Assembly: GCF_000510725.1 (NCBI RefSeq)
Contig: NZ_AZNZ01000002.1
Coordinates: forward strand, 248,001 to 312,000
Source: Pseudoxanthomonas sp. J31
GTDB taxonomy: Bacteria > Pseudomonadota > Gammaproteobacteria > Xanthomonadales > Xanthomonadaceae
DNA: 64,000 nucleotides
Direction: 5' to 3'
Below are positions 14,660 to 24,716 of this stretch, one piece after another (position 1 is the first letter of the stretch; each line of letters begins with the position of its first letter). A program made the position numbers and the translations under genes. The notes under the pieces were generated by a model. That model ran no database searches and was not told the DNA's origin. It saw only the letters and a list, made by a program, of their open reading frames with translations.

Positions 14660-15685
14660 TCAGCCGCCGGCGGCGACCAGTTCGGCCAGCTGCACCGCGT
14701 TGAGCGCGGCACCCTTGCGGATGTTGTCGGCCACGATCCACAGGTTCAGGCCGCGCGGGTGCGAGAAGTCCTCGCGGATGCGGCCCACGTACACCGGGTC
14801 GTTGCCCGAGGCGTGGGTGACCGGGGTCGGGTAGCCGCCGGCCTTGCGCTCGTCGACCACTTCCACGCCCGGCGAACGGGCCAGCAGCTCGCGCGCGGCC
14901 TCGACCGTGACCTTCTTCCTCGTCTCGATCGCCACGGCCTCGGAGTGGCCGTAGAACACCGGCACGCGCACCGCGGTCGGGTTCACCTGGATGCTGTCGT
15001 CGCCGAGGATCTTGCGGGTCTCCCAGACCAGCTTCATCTCCTCCTTGGTGAAGCCGTTGTCCAGGAAGTCGTCGATGTGCGGGATCAGGTTGAACGCGAT
15101 CTGCACCGGGAAGCGCTGCGGGTCCGGATCCTGGAAGTTGAGCAGCGCGCCGGTCTGGCGCCCCAACTCCTCCAGCGCCGAGCGGCCGGCGCCGGACACC
15201 GACTGGTAGGTGGCCACGTTGATGCGCTCGATGCCGTACTCGCGGTGCAGCGGGGCCAGGGCCACCAGCATCTGCATGGTCGAGCAGTTGGGGTTGGCGA
15301 TGATGCCGCGCGGACGGTTCTTCGCCGCCTCCGGGTTGACCTCGGACACCACCAGCGGCACGTCGTCGTCGTAGCGGAAGGCCGAGGAGTTGTCGATCAC
15401 CACCGCGCCGGCGGCGGCGAACTTCGGCGCGTATTCCTTGGACACGCTGCCGCCGGCCGAGAACAGGGCGATGTCCACGCCCTTGGGGTCGAAGGTGGCC
15501 AGGTCCTGCACCTTGACCTTGCGGCCGGCGTACTCGACCTCGCCGCCGGCCGAGCGTTCGGAGGCCAGCGGGATGATCTCGGCGACCGGGAAGTTCCGCT
15601 CGGCCAGGATGTTCAGCATGGTCTCGCCGACCGCGCCGGTGGCGCCTACGACTGCGACGGTGAAGCGGCGTTCTGCGTTGCTCAT
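14660..15685 (-). CDS. asd: aspartate-semialdehyde dehydrogenase
   Basis: This 341-residue NADPH enzyme reduces aspartyl phosphate to the semialdehyde, the branch point for Lys/DAP, Met and Thr. The nucleotide loop is GATGAVGETML at 14-24 and the catalytic Cys134 is in NPNCSTMQM. The conserved SVSGAGRSALEEL and FNLIPHIDDF segments follow. The start at 15685 gives MSNAERRFTVAVVGATG; a longer in-frame reading would run into a repeat-containing intergenic region. It is monocistronic by its own terminator. Confidence 0.96.
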   Translation of the reverse strand: MSNAERRFTVAVVGATGAVGETMLNILAERNFPVAEIIPLASERSAGGEVEYAGRKVKVQDLATFDPKGVDIALFSAGGSVSKEYAPKFAAAGAVVIDNSSAFRYDDDVPLVVSEVNPEAAKNRPRGIIANPNCSTMQMLVALAPLHREYGIERINVATYQSVSGAGRSALEELGRQTGALLNFQDPDPQRFPVQIAFNLIPHIDDFLDNGFTKEEMKLVWETRKILGDDSIQVNPTAVRVPVFYGHSEAVAIETRKKVTVEAARELLARSPGVEVVDERKAGGYPTPVTHASGNDPVYVGRIREDFSHPRGLNLWIVADNIRKGAALNAVQLAELVAAGG

Positions 15686-15697
15686 TGGAATGTCCGT

Positions 15698-15725
15698 GGT
15701 TCGTGATTGGTGACTGGTATTCGGA
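15698..15725. repeat. dispersed GATTGGT-type repeat, copy 2
   Basis: GGTTCGTGATTGGTGACTGG followed by TATTCGG lies just upstream of asd. It is a degenerate relative of copy 1 at 719-776. Confidence 0.5.
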
Positions 15726-15809
15726 AAGCAGGAGCGCGATGCGCGGGGCCGGGTTCGGGGAACCTCTGCCGGGGTGGGCGCCGTGCTGCGTGGCGCGGGC
15801 GGAGGTTCC

Positions 15810-16850
15810 CTATCGTTTGCCGGTCGCGTCTTTCCCCGCACCGGCAATGGCGCCGGTGGTTTTCTTCGCGGTGACCGGGGTGGCGGGGCGGCCGGCATCC
15901 GGGCCCAGGTCCAGCGCGGCCAGCAGGTTGTCCACGGCCAGCTGCACCATCGCCCGGCGCGTGGCCAGCGAGGCGCTGCCGATGTGCGGGGTCAGCACCA
16001 CGTTGCGCAGTGCCAGCAGTTCCGGGCGCACCTGCGGCTCGTCCTCGTAGACGTCCAAGCCGGCCGCGGCCAGGCGGCCATGGGCCAGGGCATCGGCCAG
16101 GGCCAGCTCGTCGACCAGGCCGCCGCGGGCGATGTTCACCAGGGTGGCGGTGGGCTTCATCTTCGCCAGCGCGGCGGCGTCGATGATGTGGTGGCTGGCC
16201 GGGGAATACGGCAGCACCAGCAGCAGGTGGTCGGCCTGCGCCAGCAGGGTGTCGAGGTCCACGTAGCGGGCGCCGACGCCGCGCTCCACGTCCTCCGGCA
16301 GGCGCGAACGGTTGTGGTAGAGCACCCGCATGCCGAAACCGTGGTGGCCGCGGCGGGCGATGGCCTGGCCGATCCGGCCCATGCCCAGGATGCCCAGGGT
16401 GCTGCCGTGCACGTCGGCGCCGAGCATGGTCGAGAACGACCACTGCCGCCACTGGCCCTCGCGCAGCCAGCGCTCGGACTCGGTGATGCGGCGCGCGGCC
16501 GCCATCAGCAGGGCGAAACCCAGGTCGGCCGTGGTCTCGGTCAGCACGTCGGGGGTGTTGGTGGCGATCACCCCGGCCGCGTCGAGCGCGGCGATATCCA
16601 GGTTGTTGTAGCCCACGCCGACGTTGGCCACCGCGCGCAGCTTCGGCGCCTGCGCCAGCTCGGCCGCGCCGATGCGTTCGTTGAGGGTGACGAGGGCGCC
16701 GTCGGCCTCGCGCAGCGCCGCGGCCACCGCCTCCGGTGCGTGCACGGTCACCTCGCGCACCGCGTCCACGTCACAATGGGCCGCCAACTGGTCGACGATG
16801 TCATCGAACAGCGGCTGCGAGACCCAGATGCGCGGACGCGGACTGGCCAT
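15810..16850 (-). CDS. D-2-hydroxyacid dehydrogenase (GhrB/2-ketogluconate reductase type)
   Basis: This 346-residue NAD(P)H-dependent reductase has the dehydrogenase Rossmann loop GILGMGRIGQAIA at 153-165. The catalytic set is Arg242 (NIARGG), Glu271 (YEDEP) and His289 (LTPHIGSAS). NVGVGYNNLDI near 76 is characteristic of glyoxylate/hydroxypyruvate and 2-ketogluconate reductases. The exact substrate cannot be told from sequence. The C-terminal 30 residues (Ala/Gly/Lys-rich after LDLGPDAG) extend past the usual end. It starts 10 bases after the aroC stop and so is likely co-transcribed. Confidence 0.88.
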   Translation of the reverse strand: MASPRPRIWVSQPLFDDIVDQLAAHCDVDAVREVTVHAPEAVAAALREADGALVTLNERIGAAELAQAPKLRAVANVGVGYNNLDIAALDAAGVIATNTPDVLTETTADLGFALLMAAARRITESERWLREGQWRQWSFSTMLGADVHGSTLGILGMGRIGQAIARRGHHGFGMRVLYHNRSRLPEDVERGVGARYVDLDTLLAQADHLLLVLPYSPASHHIIDAAALAKMKPTATLVNIARGGLVDELALADALAHGRLAAAGLDVYEDEPQVRPELLALRNVVLTPHIGSASLATRRAMVQLAVDNLLAALDLGPDAGRPATPVTAKKTTGAIAGAGKDATGKR

Positions 16851-16860
16851 GGCCGTGCGG

Positions 16861-17979
16861 TCAGCTCCCCTCGCCCAGCGCGCCGGCGCCGGCCGGGATG
16901 CGCGGGGTGATCGTGCCGACGTCGCCGCACTGGGCGCGGTGGCGCAGGGCCTGGTCCATCAGCACCAGGGCGACCATCGCCTCGGCGATCGGGGTGGCGC
17001 GGATGCCCACGCACGGGTCGTGGCGGCCGGTGGTGATGACCTCGACCGGATTACCGTGCACGTCCACGGTCGGCCCGGGCAGGCGCAGGCTGGAGGTGGG
17101 CTTGAGCGCGATCGAGGCCACGATCTGCTGGCCGGTGGAGATGCCGCCGAGGATGCCGCCGGCGTGGTTGCTGGCGAAGCCGTCGGGGGCGATCAGGTCG
17201 CGGTGCTGCGTGCCCTTCTGCGCGACCACGCCGAAGCCGTCGCCGATCTCCACGCCCTTGACCGCGTTGATGCTCATCAGGGCCGCGGCCAGCTCGCCGT
17301 CGAGCTTGCCGTAGACCGGCTCGCCCCAGCCCGGCGGCACGCCGTCGGCGACCACGGTCACCCGCGCGCCGACCGAGTCGCCGGACTTGCGCAGGGCGTC
17401 CATGTACGCCTCCAGCTCCGGCACCTGCGGCGCATGCGGCCAGAAGAAGGGGTTGGCTTCCACCGCGTCCCAGTCGAAGCCGGCCGGGACGACGTCGCCG
17501 ATCTGGGCCATGAAGCCGCGCACGGTCACGCCGTGGCGCTGCTTCAGCCACTTCTTGGCGATCACCGCCGCGGCCACGCGCATGGTGGTCTCGCGCGCCG
17601 AGCTGCGGCCGCCGCCGCGCGGGTCGCGGATGCCGTACTTCTGCCAGTAGGTGTAGTCGGCGTGGCCGGGGCGGAACTGCGCGGCGATGTTCGCGTAGTC
17701 CTTGCTGCGCTGGTCGGTGTTGCGGATCAGCAGCGCGATCGGGGTGCCGGTGGTGCGGCCCTCGTACACCCCGGACAGGATCTCGACCTCGTCGGCCTCG
17801 CGCCGCGCCGAGGTGTGGCGGGTCTTGCCGGTGGCGCGGCGCTGCAGGTCGTGGGCGAACTCCTCCGGCGCGATCTCCAGCCCGGGAGGGCAGCCGTCGA
17901 TGACGCAGCCGATGGCCGGGCCATGCGATTCGCCGAAGGTGGTGACCGACAGCAGCCTGCCGAAGGTGTTGCTGCTCAA
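16861..17979 (-). CDS. aroC: chorismate synthase
   Basis: The 372-residue FMN enzyme converts 5-enolpyruvylshikimate-3-phosphate to chorismate. Family signatures are [19 protein letters not shown] at the N-terminus, [14 protein letters not shown], the catalytic-region [11 protein letters not shown] and the C-terminal [14 protein letters not shown]. The predicted start is a TTG at 17979, the only in-frame start that gives the conserved N-terminus; the ribosome site is weak. A 2-hydroxyacid dehydrogenase follows and prmB precedes on the same strand. Confidence 0.95.
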   Translation of the reverse strand: MSSNTFGRLLSVTTFGESHGPAIGCVIDGCPPGLEIAPEEFAHDLQRRATGKTRHTSARREADEVEILSGVYEGRTTGTPIALLIRNTDQRSKDYANIAAQFRPGHADYTYWQKYGIRDPRGGGRSSARETTMRVAAAVIAKKWLKQRHGVTVRGFMAQIGDVVPAGFDWDAVEANPFFWPHAPQVPELEAYMDALRKSGDSVGARVTVVADGVPPGWGEPVYGKLDGELAAALMSINAVKGVEIGDGFGVVAQKGTQHRDLIAPDGFASNHAGGILGGISTGQQIVASIALKPTSSLRLPGPTVDVHGNPVEVITTGRHDPCVGIRATPIAEAMVALVLMDQALRHRAQCGDVGTITPRIPAGAGALGEGS

Positions 17980-18149
17980 GACGCGCCCCGCGCTGTACCT
18001 CTACAAGGCCGCCAAGCATCGCATATCGCGACGCCTGCTGCAGCGCGTCAGCAGCGGGAAAAAACGTTGCCGCGGTAACGGCTTAGACGCGGCCGGCGAC
18101 CCGGCCGGCGCGCCCCGGGGACGGCCCCGCGGCGCGCTTTCCCGGAGCC

Positions 18150-19082
18150 TCAGCCGCGCGCGGCGGCCAGCTCGGCGATGCGCGCGTTGTGCGCGATCAG
18201 CTCGCGGCACTCGACCGCGAACACGCCCATCTGCCCGACCTTGAACTCGATCCAGGCCAGGTCCAGTTCTGGCAGCAGCTTGACCAGGTGCTGCTCGGAC
18301 TCGCCCACCTCGCAGACCAGCAGGCCGTCCTGGCTCAGGTGCAGCGGCGCGTCGCGCAGGATCTTCAGCACCAGGTCCAGCCCGTCCGGGCCGGCGCGCA
18401 GGCCCAGCTCCGGCTCGTAGTCGTACTCGCGCGGCAGGGCGTCGGTCTCCGCGTCGGTGACATAGGGCGGATTGGTGACGATCAGCTCGTAGTGGCGACC
18501 GGCCAGGCCGGCGAACAGGTCGGACTTCACGAACTCCACGTTGGTCGCGTGCAGCCGCTCCTTGTTCTCCGCGGCCAGGGCCAGGGCGTCGTCGCTGATG
18601 TCCACGCCGTCGACCTGCCAGTCCGGGTTGTAGTGGGCCATGGCGATGGCGATGCAGCCCGAACCGGTGCACAGGTCCAGCGCGCGGCGCACCTCGCGCC
18701 CGCCCAGCCACGGCTCGAAGCCGCGCTCGATCAGTTCGGCGATCGGCGAGCGCGGCACCAGGGCGCGTGGGTCGGACTTGAAGCTCAGGCCGGCGAACCA
18801 GGCCTCGCCGGTCAGGTAGGCCGCCGGGATGCGTTCCTCGATGCGGCGGCGGAACAGCTCCAGGATCTTTGCCTTCTCGGCCGAGGTCAGGCGCGACTGG
18901 CCGTACACCGGGCTGAGGTCGTGCGGCAGGTGCAGCGCGTGCAGCACCAGCTGGGTGGCCTCGTCCATGGCGTTGTCGTAGCTGTGGCCGAAGGTCAGCC
19001 CGGCCTCGTTGAAGCGGCTGCCGCCATAGCGGATCAGGTCGATGATCGTGTGCAGCTCGCTGGCCAGGTCGGCGTCGGTCAT
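18150..19082 (-). CDS. prmB: ribosomal protein L3 N5-glutamine methyltransferase
   Basis: This 310-residue SAM-dependent enzyme methylates a glutamine of L3 and has exactly the E. coli PrmB length. It has the class I methyltransferase loop LDLCTGSGCIAIAMAHY and the NPPY glutamine-binding motif in IVTNPPYVTDAE. The PrmB-type N-terminal domain (DLASELHTIIDLIRYGGSRFNEAGL) separates it from PrmC. An in-frame ATG 75 bases upstream would add a basic non-conserved leader. It is divergent from the SCO1-like gene. Confidence 0.95.
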   Translation of the reverse strand: MTDADLASELHTIIDLIRYGGSRFNEAGLTFGHSYDNAMDEATQLVLHALHLPHDLSPVYGQSRLTSAEKAKILELFRRRIEERIPAAYLTGEAWFAGLSFKSDPRALVPRSPIAELIERGFEPWLGGREVRRALDLCTGSGCIAIAMAHYNPDWQVDGVDISDDALALAAENKERLHATNVEFVKSDLFAGLAGRHYELIVTNPPYVTDAETDALPREYDYEPELGLRAGPDGLDLVLKILRDAPLHLSQDGLLVCEVGESEQHLVKLLPELDLAWIEFKVGQMGVFAVECRELIAHNARIAELAAARG

Positions 19083-19204
19083 GGGGGTGTGCGCGCCTGC
19101 GGCGCCGGCTGGAAAGGGCCGGGAATTATAGGGCAACGGCCGCCTTTTCCCCCGCAACGGCTATCATGGCCGGCCCGACGCCACGCCCCACGGACGCTGA
19201 CGCC

Positions 19205-19858
19205 ATGTTCAACCGCACCTTCGGCTACATCCTCGCCGCCGCGCTCGCCGCCGGGCTGGGGCTGCTGGTCGCACGCCAGCTGCTCGACCGCCCCGCCGCG
19301 CCCGCCGGCCCTGCGCTGCAGGCGGTGACCCTGCTGCCGCAGCCGCGCGAGCTGCCGCCGTTCAACCTGCGCCAGTCCGACGGCACGCCGCTGCTGCCGG
19401 GCGAGCTGGCCGGGCACTGGACCCTGGTGTTCCTCGGCTTCACCTTCTGCCCGGACGTGTGCCCCACCACCCTGGCCGAGCTGGCCGCGGCGCAGAAGCA
19501 GTGGGAGGCGCTGCCGGAGGCGGTGCGCCCGCGCGTGCTGTTCGTGTCGGTGGACCCGGAGCGCGACACCCCGGCCAAGGCCGGCGAGTACGCCCACGCC
19601 TTCCACCCCGACACCCTGGCCGCCACCGCCGACGTGCCGGCGCTGGAGAAGTTCGCCACCTCGCTGGGCTTCGTGTTCATGAAGGTGCCTGGCAAGACCT
19701 ACGACGAGAATCCGCAGGACTACAGCGTCGACCACTCGGCCAACATCGCCGTGCTCGACAGCCAGGGCCGGCTGGCCGGCCTGATCCGGCCGCCGCTCAA
19801 GCCGCAGGCGATCGCCGAGGACCTGGCGGTGCTGACCGCGAAGGAGCGTGGACAGTGA
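19205..19858 (+). CDS. SCO1/SenC-family copper chaperone
   Basis: The 217-residue protein has an N-terminal membrane anchor (residues 5-22) and a thioredoxin-like domain facing the periplasm. Copper ligands of the family are present: Cys82 and Cys86 in FCPDVCPTT and His177 in [11 protein letters not shown] proteins deliver copper to the CuA site of cytochrome oxidase or act in redox maintenance. No oxidase genes are nearby. Its stop overlaps the GTG start of psd (GTGA), so the two are translated together. Confidence 0.9.
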   Translation: MFNRTFGYILAAALAAGLGLLVARQLLDRPAAPAGPALQAVTLLPQPRELPPFNLRQSDGTPLLPGELAGHWTLVFLGFTFCPDVCPTTLAELAAAQKQWEALPEAVRPRVLFVSVDPERDTPAKAGEYAHAFHPDTLAATADVPALEKFATSLGFVFMKVPGKTYDENPQDYSVDHSANIAVLDSQGRLAGLIRPPLKPQAIAEDLAVLTAKERGQ

Positions 19859-20703
19859 GCCTCGGCACCTACCTGACCTGGGCCCTGCCGCACCGCCTGC
19901 TGTCCTCGTTGGCACGGCAACTGGCCTACTCGGAGAACCCGGCGGTCAAGCAGCGCTTCATCGACGCGGTGGTGCGCCGCTTCGACGTGAACCTGGAGGA
20001 GGCCGCCGAACCGGACCCGACCGCCTATCCCAGCTTCAATGCCTTCTTTACCCGCGCGCTGAAACCGGGGGCACGCACGCCCGACCCCGACCCGCGCGCG
20101 ATCCTGATGCCGGCCGACGGCCGCATCAGCCAGCTGGGCCGGATCGAGGACGACGGCCGCATCTTCCAGGCCAAGGGCCGCTCGTTCACCGCCGCCGAGC
20201 TGCTGGGCGACGCCGAGGCCGCGCGCGTATTCGCCGGCGGCAGCTTCGCCACCGTGTACCTGTCGCCGCGCGACTACCACCGCGTGCACATGCCCTGGAC
20301 CGGCGTGCTGCGCGAGACCGTGCACGTGCCGGGCCGGCTGTTCAGCGTGGGCCCGGCCGCGGTGCGCACGGTGCCGCGGCTGTTCGCGCGCAACGAGCGG
20401 CTGGTGTGCCACTTCGACACCAGCTTCGGGCCGATGGCCTCGGTGATGGTCGGGGCAATGCTGGTCTCGGGCGTGGAAACGGTCTGGAGCGGGGTGGAGA
20501 TCCCGGAGTACGGCGACGACATCACCCGCAAGGACTGGCGCGGCAAGGGCATCGTGCTGGAGCGCTTCGCCGAGATGGCGCGCTTCAACTACGGCTCGAC
20601 CGTGATCGTGCTGCTGCCGCCGGGCGCCGCCACCCTGGCCCCGGGGCTGCAGGCCGAGTCGCCGGTGCGGCTGGGCCAGGCGCTGGCGCACCTGGCGCGC
20701 TGA
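19855..20703 (+). CDS. psd: phosphatidylserine decarboxylase proenzyme
   Basis: This 282-residue proenzyme makes phosphatidylethanolamine at the inner membrane. The catalytic triad is visible: Asp88 in MPADGR, His145 in DYHRVHMPW and Ser248 at the self-cleavage site FNYGSTVIV. The usual LGST is YGST here. Autocleavage between Gly247 and Ser248 yields the pyruvoyl group. It begins at a GTG overlapping the SCO1-like stop, behind GGAGCGTGG. Confidence 0.95.
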   Translation: MSLGTYLTWALPHRLLSSLARQLAYSENPAVKQRFIDAVVRRFDVNLEEAAEPDPTAYPSFNAFFTRALKPGARTPDPDPRAILMPADGRISQLGRIEDDGRIFQAKGRSFTAAELLGDAEAARVFAGGSFATVYLSPRDYHRVHMPWTGVLRETVHVPGRLFSVGPAAVRTVPRLFARNERLVCHFDTSFGPMASVMVGAMLVSGVETVWSGVEIPEYGDDITRKDWRGKGIVLERFAEMARFNYGSTVIVLLPPGAATLAPGLQAESPVRLGQALAHLAR

Positions 20704-20732
20704 CCGGCGGCGGGGACTCCGGCATCTGGCGC

Positions 20733-20756
20733 CCCGGGTGCGCCTCGCTACCCGGG
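20733..20756. repeat. CCCGGGT inverted repeat between convergent psd and transglycosylase genes
   Basis: CCCGGGT and ACCCGGG are separated by a GCGCCTCGCT-type loop. This resembles the extragenic palindromes with a GCG-rich core common in this and related genera. It could act as a bidirectional transcript end; no U-run is present. Confidence 0.35.
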
Positions 20757-20799
20757 CCACGTGCGCGACCCACACCGTTGATGCGCAACGGGCAGCGCT

Positions 20800-22359
20800 C
20801 TACTTCGAGCAGCCGACCAGCTGCAGCTTCTGCCCCTGGCGCAGGGCGTAGGCCGGGGCCTTGAGGCCGTTGGCCGCCGCCAGCTGCTTGATCTGGCAGC
20901 CGTGGCGCTGGGCGATGCGCCCCAGGGTGTCGCCACGGGCCACGGTATAGGTGCGCGCCTGCGCCGCCTTGGGCCGCGCCGGCTGCGGACTACCGGTGAC
21001 TATCGTGGTCGCCACGCCCGGCACCGGGGTCACGTCGCCCACCGCGACGCTGCCCGGCGGCGCCCCCTCCAGCGCCGCATTCGGGTCCGCGGTCACCAGG
21101 GCATGGGCCAGTTCGGCGCGGGCCCCGCCCTCGCAATGGCGGCGGTAGAGCTGGGCCACCCGCGCGGTGGCCGCCAGCACGGTGCCGGCCGGGATCACGG
21201 TCTCGGCGTCGAAGCGCGGGTTGAGGTTGCGCAGGGTGCGCATGTAGCCGTCGCGGTTGCCGCTGTTGCCCAGGCACACGGTCAGCTCGTAGATGCTGGC
21301 CGGGCGCACCAGTTTCAGCGCCGCCGGGGTGGCCTCCACCTTCGGGAAGGTCACGCCGAACTGGCGCGGGTGCAGGAAGATCCAGGCCGCGGCGATCACC
21401 ATCGGCACGTAGTCGCGGGTTTCCGGCGGGAACTGCTCGTAGGCCCGCAGGTTCCAGAAGCCGGAGCCGCCGCTGGCGCGGTACACGCGCAACGCACGGC
21501 CCTCGCCGCCGTTGTAGCCGGCCAGGGCCAGTTCGACGTCGTTGTTGAGCTCGCGCAGGCGCTCGTTGAGGTAGGCGGCGCTGGCCTCGGCCGCCGCGCG
21601 CGGGTCGTAGCGGGTGTCGAAGCCGGTGCCGTCCGGGCCCAGGCCGAAGCGGCGCGCGGTGGAAGGCATGAACTGCATCGGCCCGGCGGCGCCGGCGCGC
21701 GAGACCGAGTGCACGCGGCCGTTGGATTCCTTGGCCAGGATGCCGAACAGCAGCGCCTCCGGCAGGCCGCGCTTCTCGAACTCCGGCCACATCAGGTGGC
21801 GCATGACCTGGTAGTTCTCGTAGCTGGTCATCAGCTGCGGGCGCATGTCGGTCAGCCAGCGGCGGATGCCGGCCTGGATCGCCGGGTTGTAGCGGACCAT
21901 GCGGTCGAAGGCATGGCGGCTGTCGTCGCCCAGCAGGCGCGCGGCGCGTACCGCCTCGGGCACGTCGGCGGCCAGCGCCGGGTCGGCCTCCAGCAGCTCG
22001 TCGTCCTCGCCGGCCTCGTCCGGGCCGGCGCCGCTGTCGTCGATGCCCTCCTTGAGCAGGCGCTTGTAGCTGGCCAGCAGGTCCGACAGCGGGCAACCGC
22101 GCTGCTTCACGCAGGCGTCGATCACGTCCTCCATGTCCTCCAGCGCGGCATTGCCCTCCTCCGCGCCGCGCGGGTCGCCGTTGCCGGCCAGCACGGTGGC
22201 GGCGCGGAAGCGGGTCTCGGCCTGGGCCATGCGGGCCACCAGGGCCTCGGCGGCGGCCCGGTCGCGCGCGGAGACGCGCTGGGCCAAGGCGGATGGAACG
22301 ATGCAGGCGAACAGCAACACGGCCAGCAACGGCCGCGACAACGATGGACGGGAGGACAT
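20800..22359 (-). CDS. lytic murein transglycosylase with LysM domain (MltD-like)
   Basis: This 519-residue periplasmic enzyme has a signal peptide (residues 1-27, ending PSALAQ). Around residues 205-330 lies the SLT fold with catalytic Glu in FGILAKESNG, then AGAAGPMQFMPSTARRFGL and LALAGYNGGEGRAL, all family hallmarks. The C-terminal 45 residues are one LysM (YTVARGDTLGRIAQRHGC) that binds peptidoglycan. A Cys-containing Asp/Glu-rich segment sits before the catalytic domain. It cleaves glycan strands to 1,6-anhydro ends. An upstream in-frame ATG at 22416 would bury the signal peptide. Confidence 0.92.
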   Translation of the reverse strand: MSSRPSLSRPLLAVLLFACIVPSALAQRVSARDRAAAEALVARMAQAETRFRAATVLAGNGDPRGAEEGNAALEDMEDVIDACVKQRGCPLSDLLASYKRLLKEGIDDSGAGPDEAGEDDELLEADPALAADVPEAVRAARLLGDDSRHAFDRMVRYNPAIQAGIRRWLTDMRPQLMTSYENYQVMRHLMWPEFEKRGLPEALLFGILAKESNGRVHSVSRAGAAGPMQFMPSTARRFGLGPDGTGFDTRYDPRAAAEASAAYLNERLRELNNDVELALAGYNGGEGRALRVYRASGGSGFWNLRAYEQFPPETRDYVPMVIAAAWIFLHPRQFGVTFPKVEATPAALKLVRPASIYELTVCLGNSGNRDGYMRTLRNLNPRFDAETVIPAGTVLAATARVAQLYRRHCEGGARAELAHALVTADPNAALEGAPPGSVAVGDVTPVPGVATTIVTGSPQPARPKAAQARTYTVARGDTLGRIAQRHGCQIKQLAAANGLKAPAYALRQGQKLQLVGCSK

Positions 22360-22466
22360 CGGCAGCGGGTTCCAGAAGCGACAGGCAGGGTAGCCCCCGC
22401 CGCCGCGCAGGGGCAACCCGCGCCGACGCCGCTAGAATCCCGGCCATTCCACCGCGCGAGGCCCCA

Positions 22467-24023
22467 ATGGACCCGATCCTGCTCGGCAAGGGCACCACCG
22501 ACGACGTCCCGGTCACCCTGCTGCCGGCGCTCGCCAACCGCCACGGCCTGGTCGCCGGCGCCACCGGCACCGGCAAGACCGTGACCCTGATGACCCTGGC
22601 CGAAGGCTTCTCGCGCATCGGCGTGCCGGTGTTCGTGGCCGACGTGAAGGGCGACGTCGCCGGGCTCGCGGTAGCCGGCGAAGGCGGCGAGAAGCTGGCC
22701 GCACGCGCCGCGGCCATCGGCGTGAAGGACTACGCGCCGGAAGCCAGCCCGGTGGTGTTCTGGGACCTGTACGGCAAGCTCGGCCACCCGGTCCGCACCA
22801 CCGTCAGCGAGATGGGCCCCACCCTGCTGGCGCGCATCCTCGAGCTCAACGACACCCAGGCCGGGGTGCTGGACATCGTGTTCAAGCTGGCCGACGACCG
22901 CGGCCTGCTGCTGCTGGACCTGGACGACCTGCGCGCGCTGCTCGGCCTGGTGGCCGAGGAGCGCAAGGCGGTCTCGGCCGAATACGGCCTGGTCAGCGCG
23001 CAGACGGTGGCTGCGATCCAGCGCGCCCTGCTGCGCCTGTCCCAGGACGGCGGCGAACAGTTCTTCGGCGAGCCGGCGCTGGAACTGGCCGACATCATGC
23101 GGGTCAACCATGACGGCCGCGGCGTGGTCGGCATCCTCGCCGCCGACCAGCTGATCCTCAAGCCGCGGCTGTACTCGACCTTCCTGCTGTGGCTGCTGGG
23201 CGAGCTGTTCGAGAGCCTGCCGGAGGTGGGCGACCTGGACAAGCCGAAGCTGGCCTTCATCTTCGACGAGGCCCACCTACTGTTCGACGACGCGCCGCCG
23301 GCGTTGCGCCAGCGCATCGAGCAGGTGGTGCGGCTGGTCCGCTCCAAGGGCGTGGGCGTGTACTTCTGCTCGCAGTTCCCGGACGACGTGCCGGACAACA
23401 TCCTCGGCCAGCTCGGCAACCGCGTGCAGCACGCGCTGCGCGCGTACACCCCGCGCGACCAGAAGGCGGTCAGGACCGCGGCCCAGACCTTCGTGCCCAA
23501 CCCGAAGCTGGACGTGGCCGCCACCCTGCCCCAGCTGGGCACCGGCGAAGCCCTGGTCAGCACGCTGCAGGCCGGCGGCATCCCCGCGCCGGTGCAGGTG
23601 ACGAAGATCGCCCCGCCGCGCTGCCGCATGGGCGCCATCACCGCGGCCGAGCGCGCCCGGGTGCGCGCCGCCAGCCCGGTCGGTACCCGCTACGACACCC
23701 CGGTCAACCGCGAATCGGCGGCCGAGCTGCTGGCCGCGCGGGTCCAGGCCGGCACACCCGCCGGCACGCCGCCGGCGCAGCAGGACGGCGAAGGCGGCAT
23801 CGGCCAGAAGATCGGCGAGTTCCTGTTCGGCACCAAGCGCCGCCAGGGCGTGGTCCAGACGGTGGCCAAGCAGACCGCGCGCAACGTCGGCGGCTCGGTT
23901 GGCCGCAGCCTCGGCAGCAGCATCGGCGAGTCGGTGGCCGGCAAGGCCGGGAAGAAGTACGGCGGGCAGATCGGCAACCAGATCGTGCGCGGCATCCTCG
24001 GCGGCATCTTCGGCCGGCGTTGA
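22467..24023 (+). CDS. HerA-like ATPase (DUF853, YjgR family)
   Basis: The 518-residue protein has Walker A GATGTGKT at 31-38 and Walker [16 protein letters not shown]. An Arg/Gln region ([21 protein letters not shown]) typical of HerA/FtsK-type hexameric ATPases follows. The tail is Gly/Ser-rich ([20 protein letters not shown]). The conserved N-terminus ([23 protein letters not shown]) identifies the DUF853/YjgR group, whose cellular role is not established. It is followed by greB on the same strand. Confidence 0.88.
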   Translation: MDPILLGKGTTDDVPVTLLPALANRHGLVAGATGTGKTVTLMTLAEGFSRIGVPVFVADVKGDVAGLAVAGEGGEKLAARAAAIGVKDYAPEASPVVFWDLYGKLGHPVRTTVSEMGPTLLARILELNDTQAGVLDIVFKLADDRGLLLLDLDDLRALLGLVAEERKAVSAEYGLVSAQTVAAIQRALLRLSQDGGEQFFGEPALELADIMRVNHDGRGVVGILAADQLILKPRLYSTFLLWLLGELFESLPEVGDLDKPKLAFIFDEAHLLFDDAPPALRQRIEQVVRLVRSKGVGVYFCSQFPDDVPDNILGQLGNRVQHALRAYTPRDQKAVRTAAQTFVPNPKLDVAATLPQLGTGEALVSTLQAGGIPAPVQVTKIAPPRCRMGAITAAERARVRAASPVGTRYDTPVNRESAAELLAARVQAGTPAGTPPAQQDGEGGIGQKIGEFLFGTKRRQGVVQTVAKQTARNVGGSVGRSLGSSIGESVAGKAGKKYGGQIGNQIVRGILGGIFGRR

Positions 24024-24120
24024 GCGCCCCGGCGCCGCGCAAGCGGCGCCGACCGCCGACTCCCCGCCCACGCCACCAGGCGCTAGCATCACGCCCCCGC
24101 AATACCCATCGGTTGTCCGC

Positions 24121-24621
24121 ATGTCGCGCTGGCGTCCGCCCCCCGAGAAAAGCACCGCCCTGATCACCCGCGACGGCCACGACCGGCTCAAGGCCGAGCT
24201 GGACGACCTGTGGCGGGTGCAGCGCCCGGAAGTGGTGAAGGCGCTGGCCGCCGCCGCGGCCGAGGGCGACCGCTCGGAGAACGCCGAGTACACCTACCGC
24301 AAGAAGCAGCTGGCCGGGATCGACCGCCGCGTGCGCTACCTGTCCAAGCGCATCCCCGCCCTGCGGGTGGTCGATACCGTGCCCTCCGACCCGGAGGCGG
24401 TCTACTTCGGCGCCTGGGTGGAGCTGGAGAACCTGGCCACCGGCGAGTGCATGCGTTACCGCATCGTCGGCCCGGACGAGACCGATGCCGCCCAGGGCCA
24501 TATCAGCATCGACTCGCCGCTGGCCCGTGCCCTGCTGAAGAAGCGCATCGACGACGAGGTCGAGGCGCAGCTGCCCGGCGGCCCGGCGCGCTTCGTGGTG
24601 GTGGACGTGAGCTACGGCTGA
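24121..24621 (+). CDS. greB: transcription elongation factor GreB
   Basis: The 166-residue protein stimulates RNA cleavage by backtracked RNA polymerase. Its N-terminal coiled coil carries the catalytic acids at the tip ([17 protein letters not shown]), and the C-terminal FKBP-like domain contains [19 protein letters not shown]. GreB rather than GreA is indicated by the Arg/Lys-rich RKKQL segment and length. It starts at the ATG after GGTTGTCCGC, with no strong ribosome site. Confidence 0.93.
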   Translation: MSRWRPPPEKSTALITRDGHDRLKAELDDLWRVQRPEVVKALAAAAAEGDRSENAEYTYRKKQLAGIDRRVRYLSKRIPALRVVDTVPSDPEAVYFGAWVELENLATGECMRYRIVGPDETDAAQGHISIDSPLARALLKKRIDDEVEAQLPGGPARFVVVDVSYG

Positions 24622-24716
24622 GCCGCCGGCGGCGGCCATACGGCGACGCAGCTTGACGTCCCCCGCGCCGACCGGCGACCTTCCCGCCTGACTGCAATCG
24701 CATCAGGGGAAGTGCT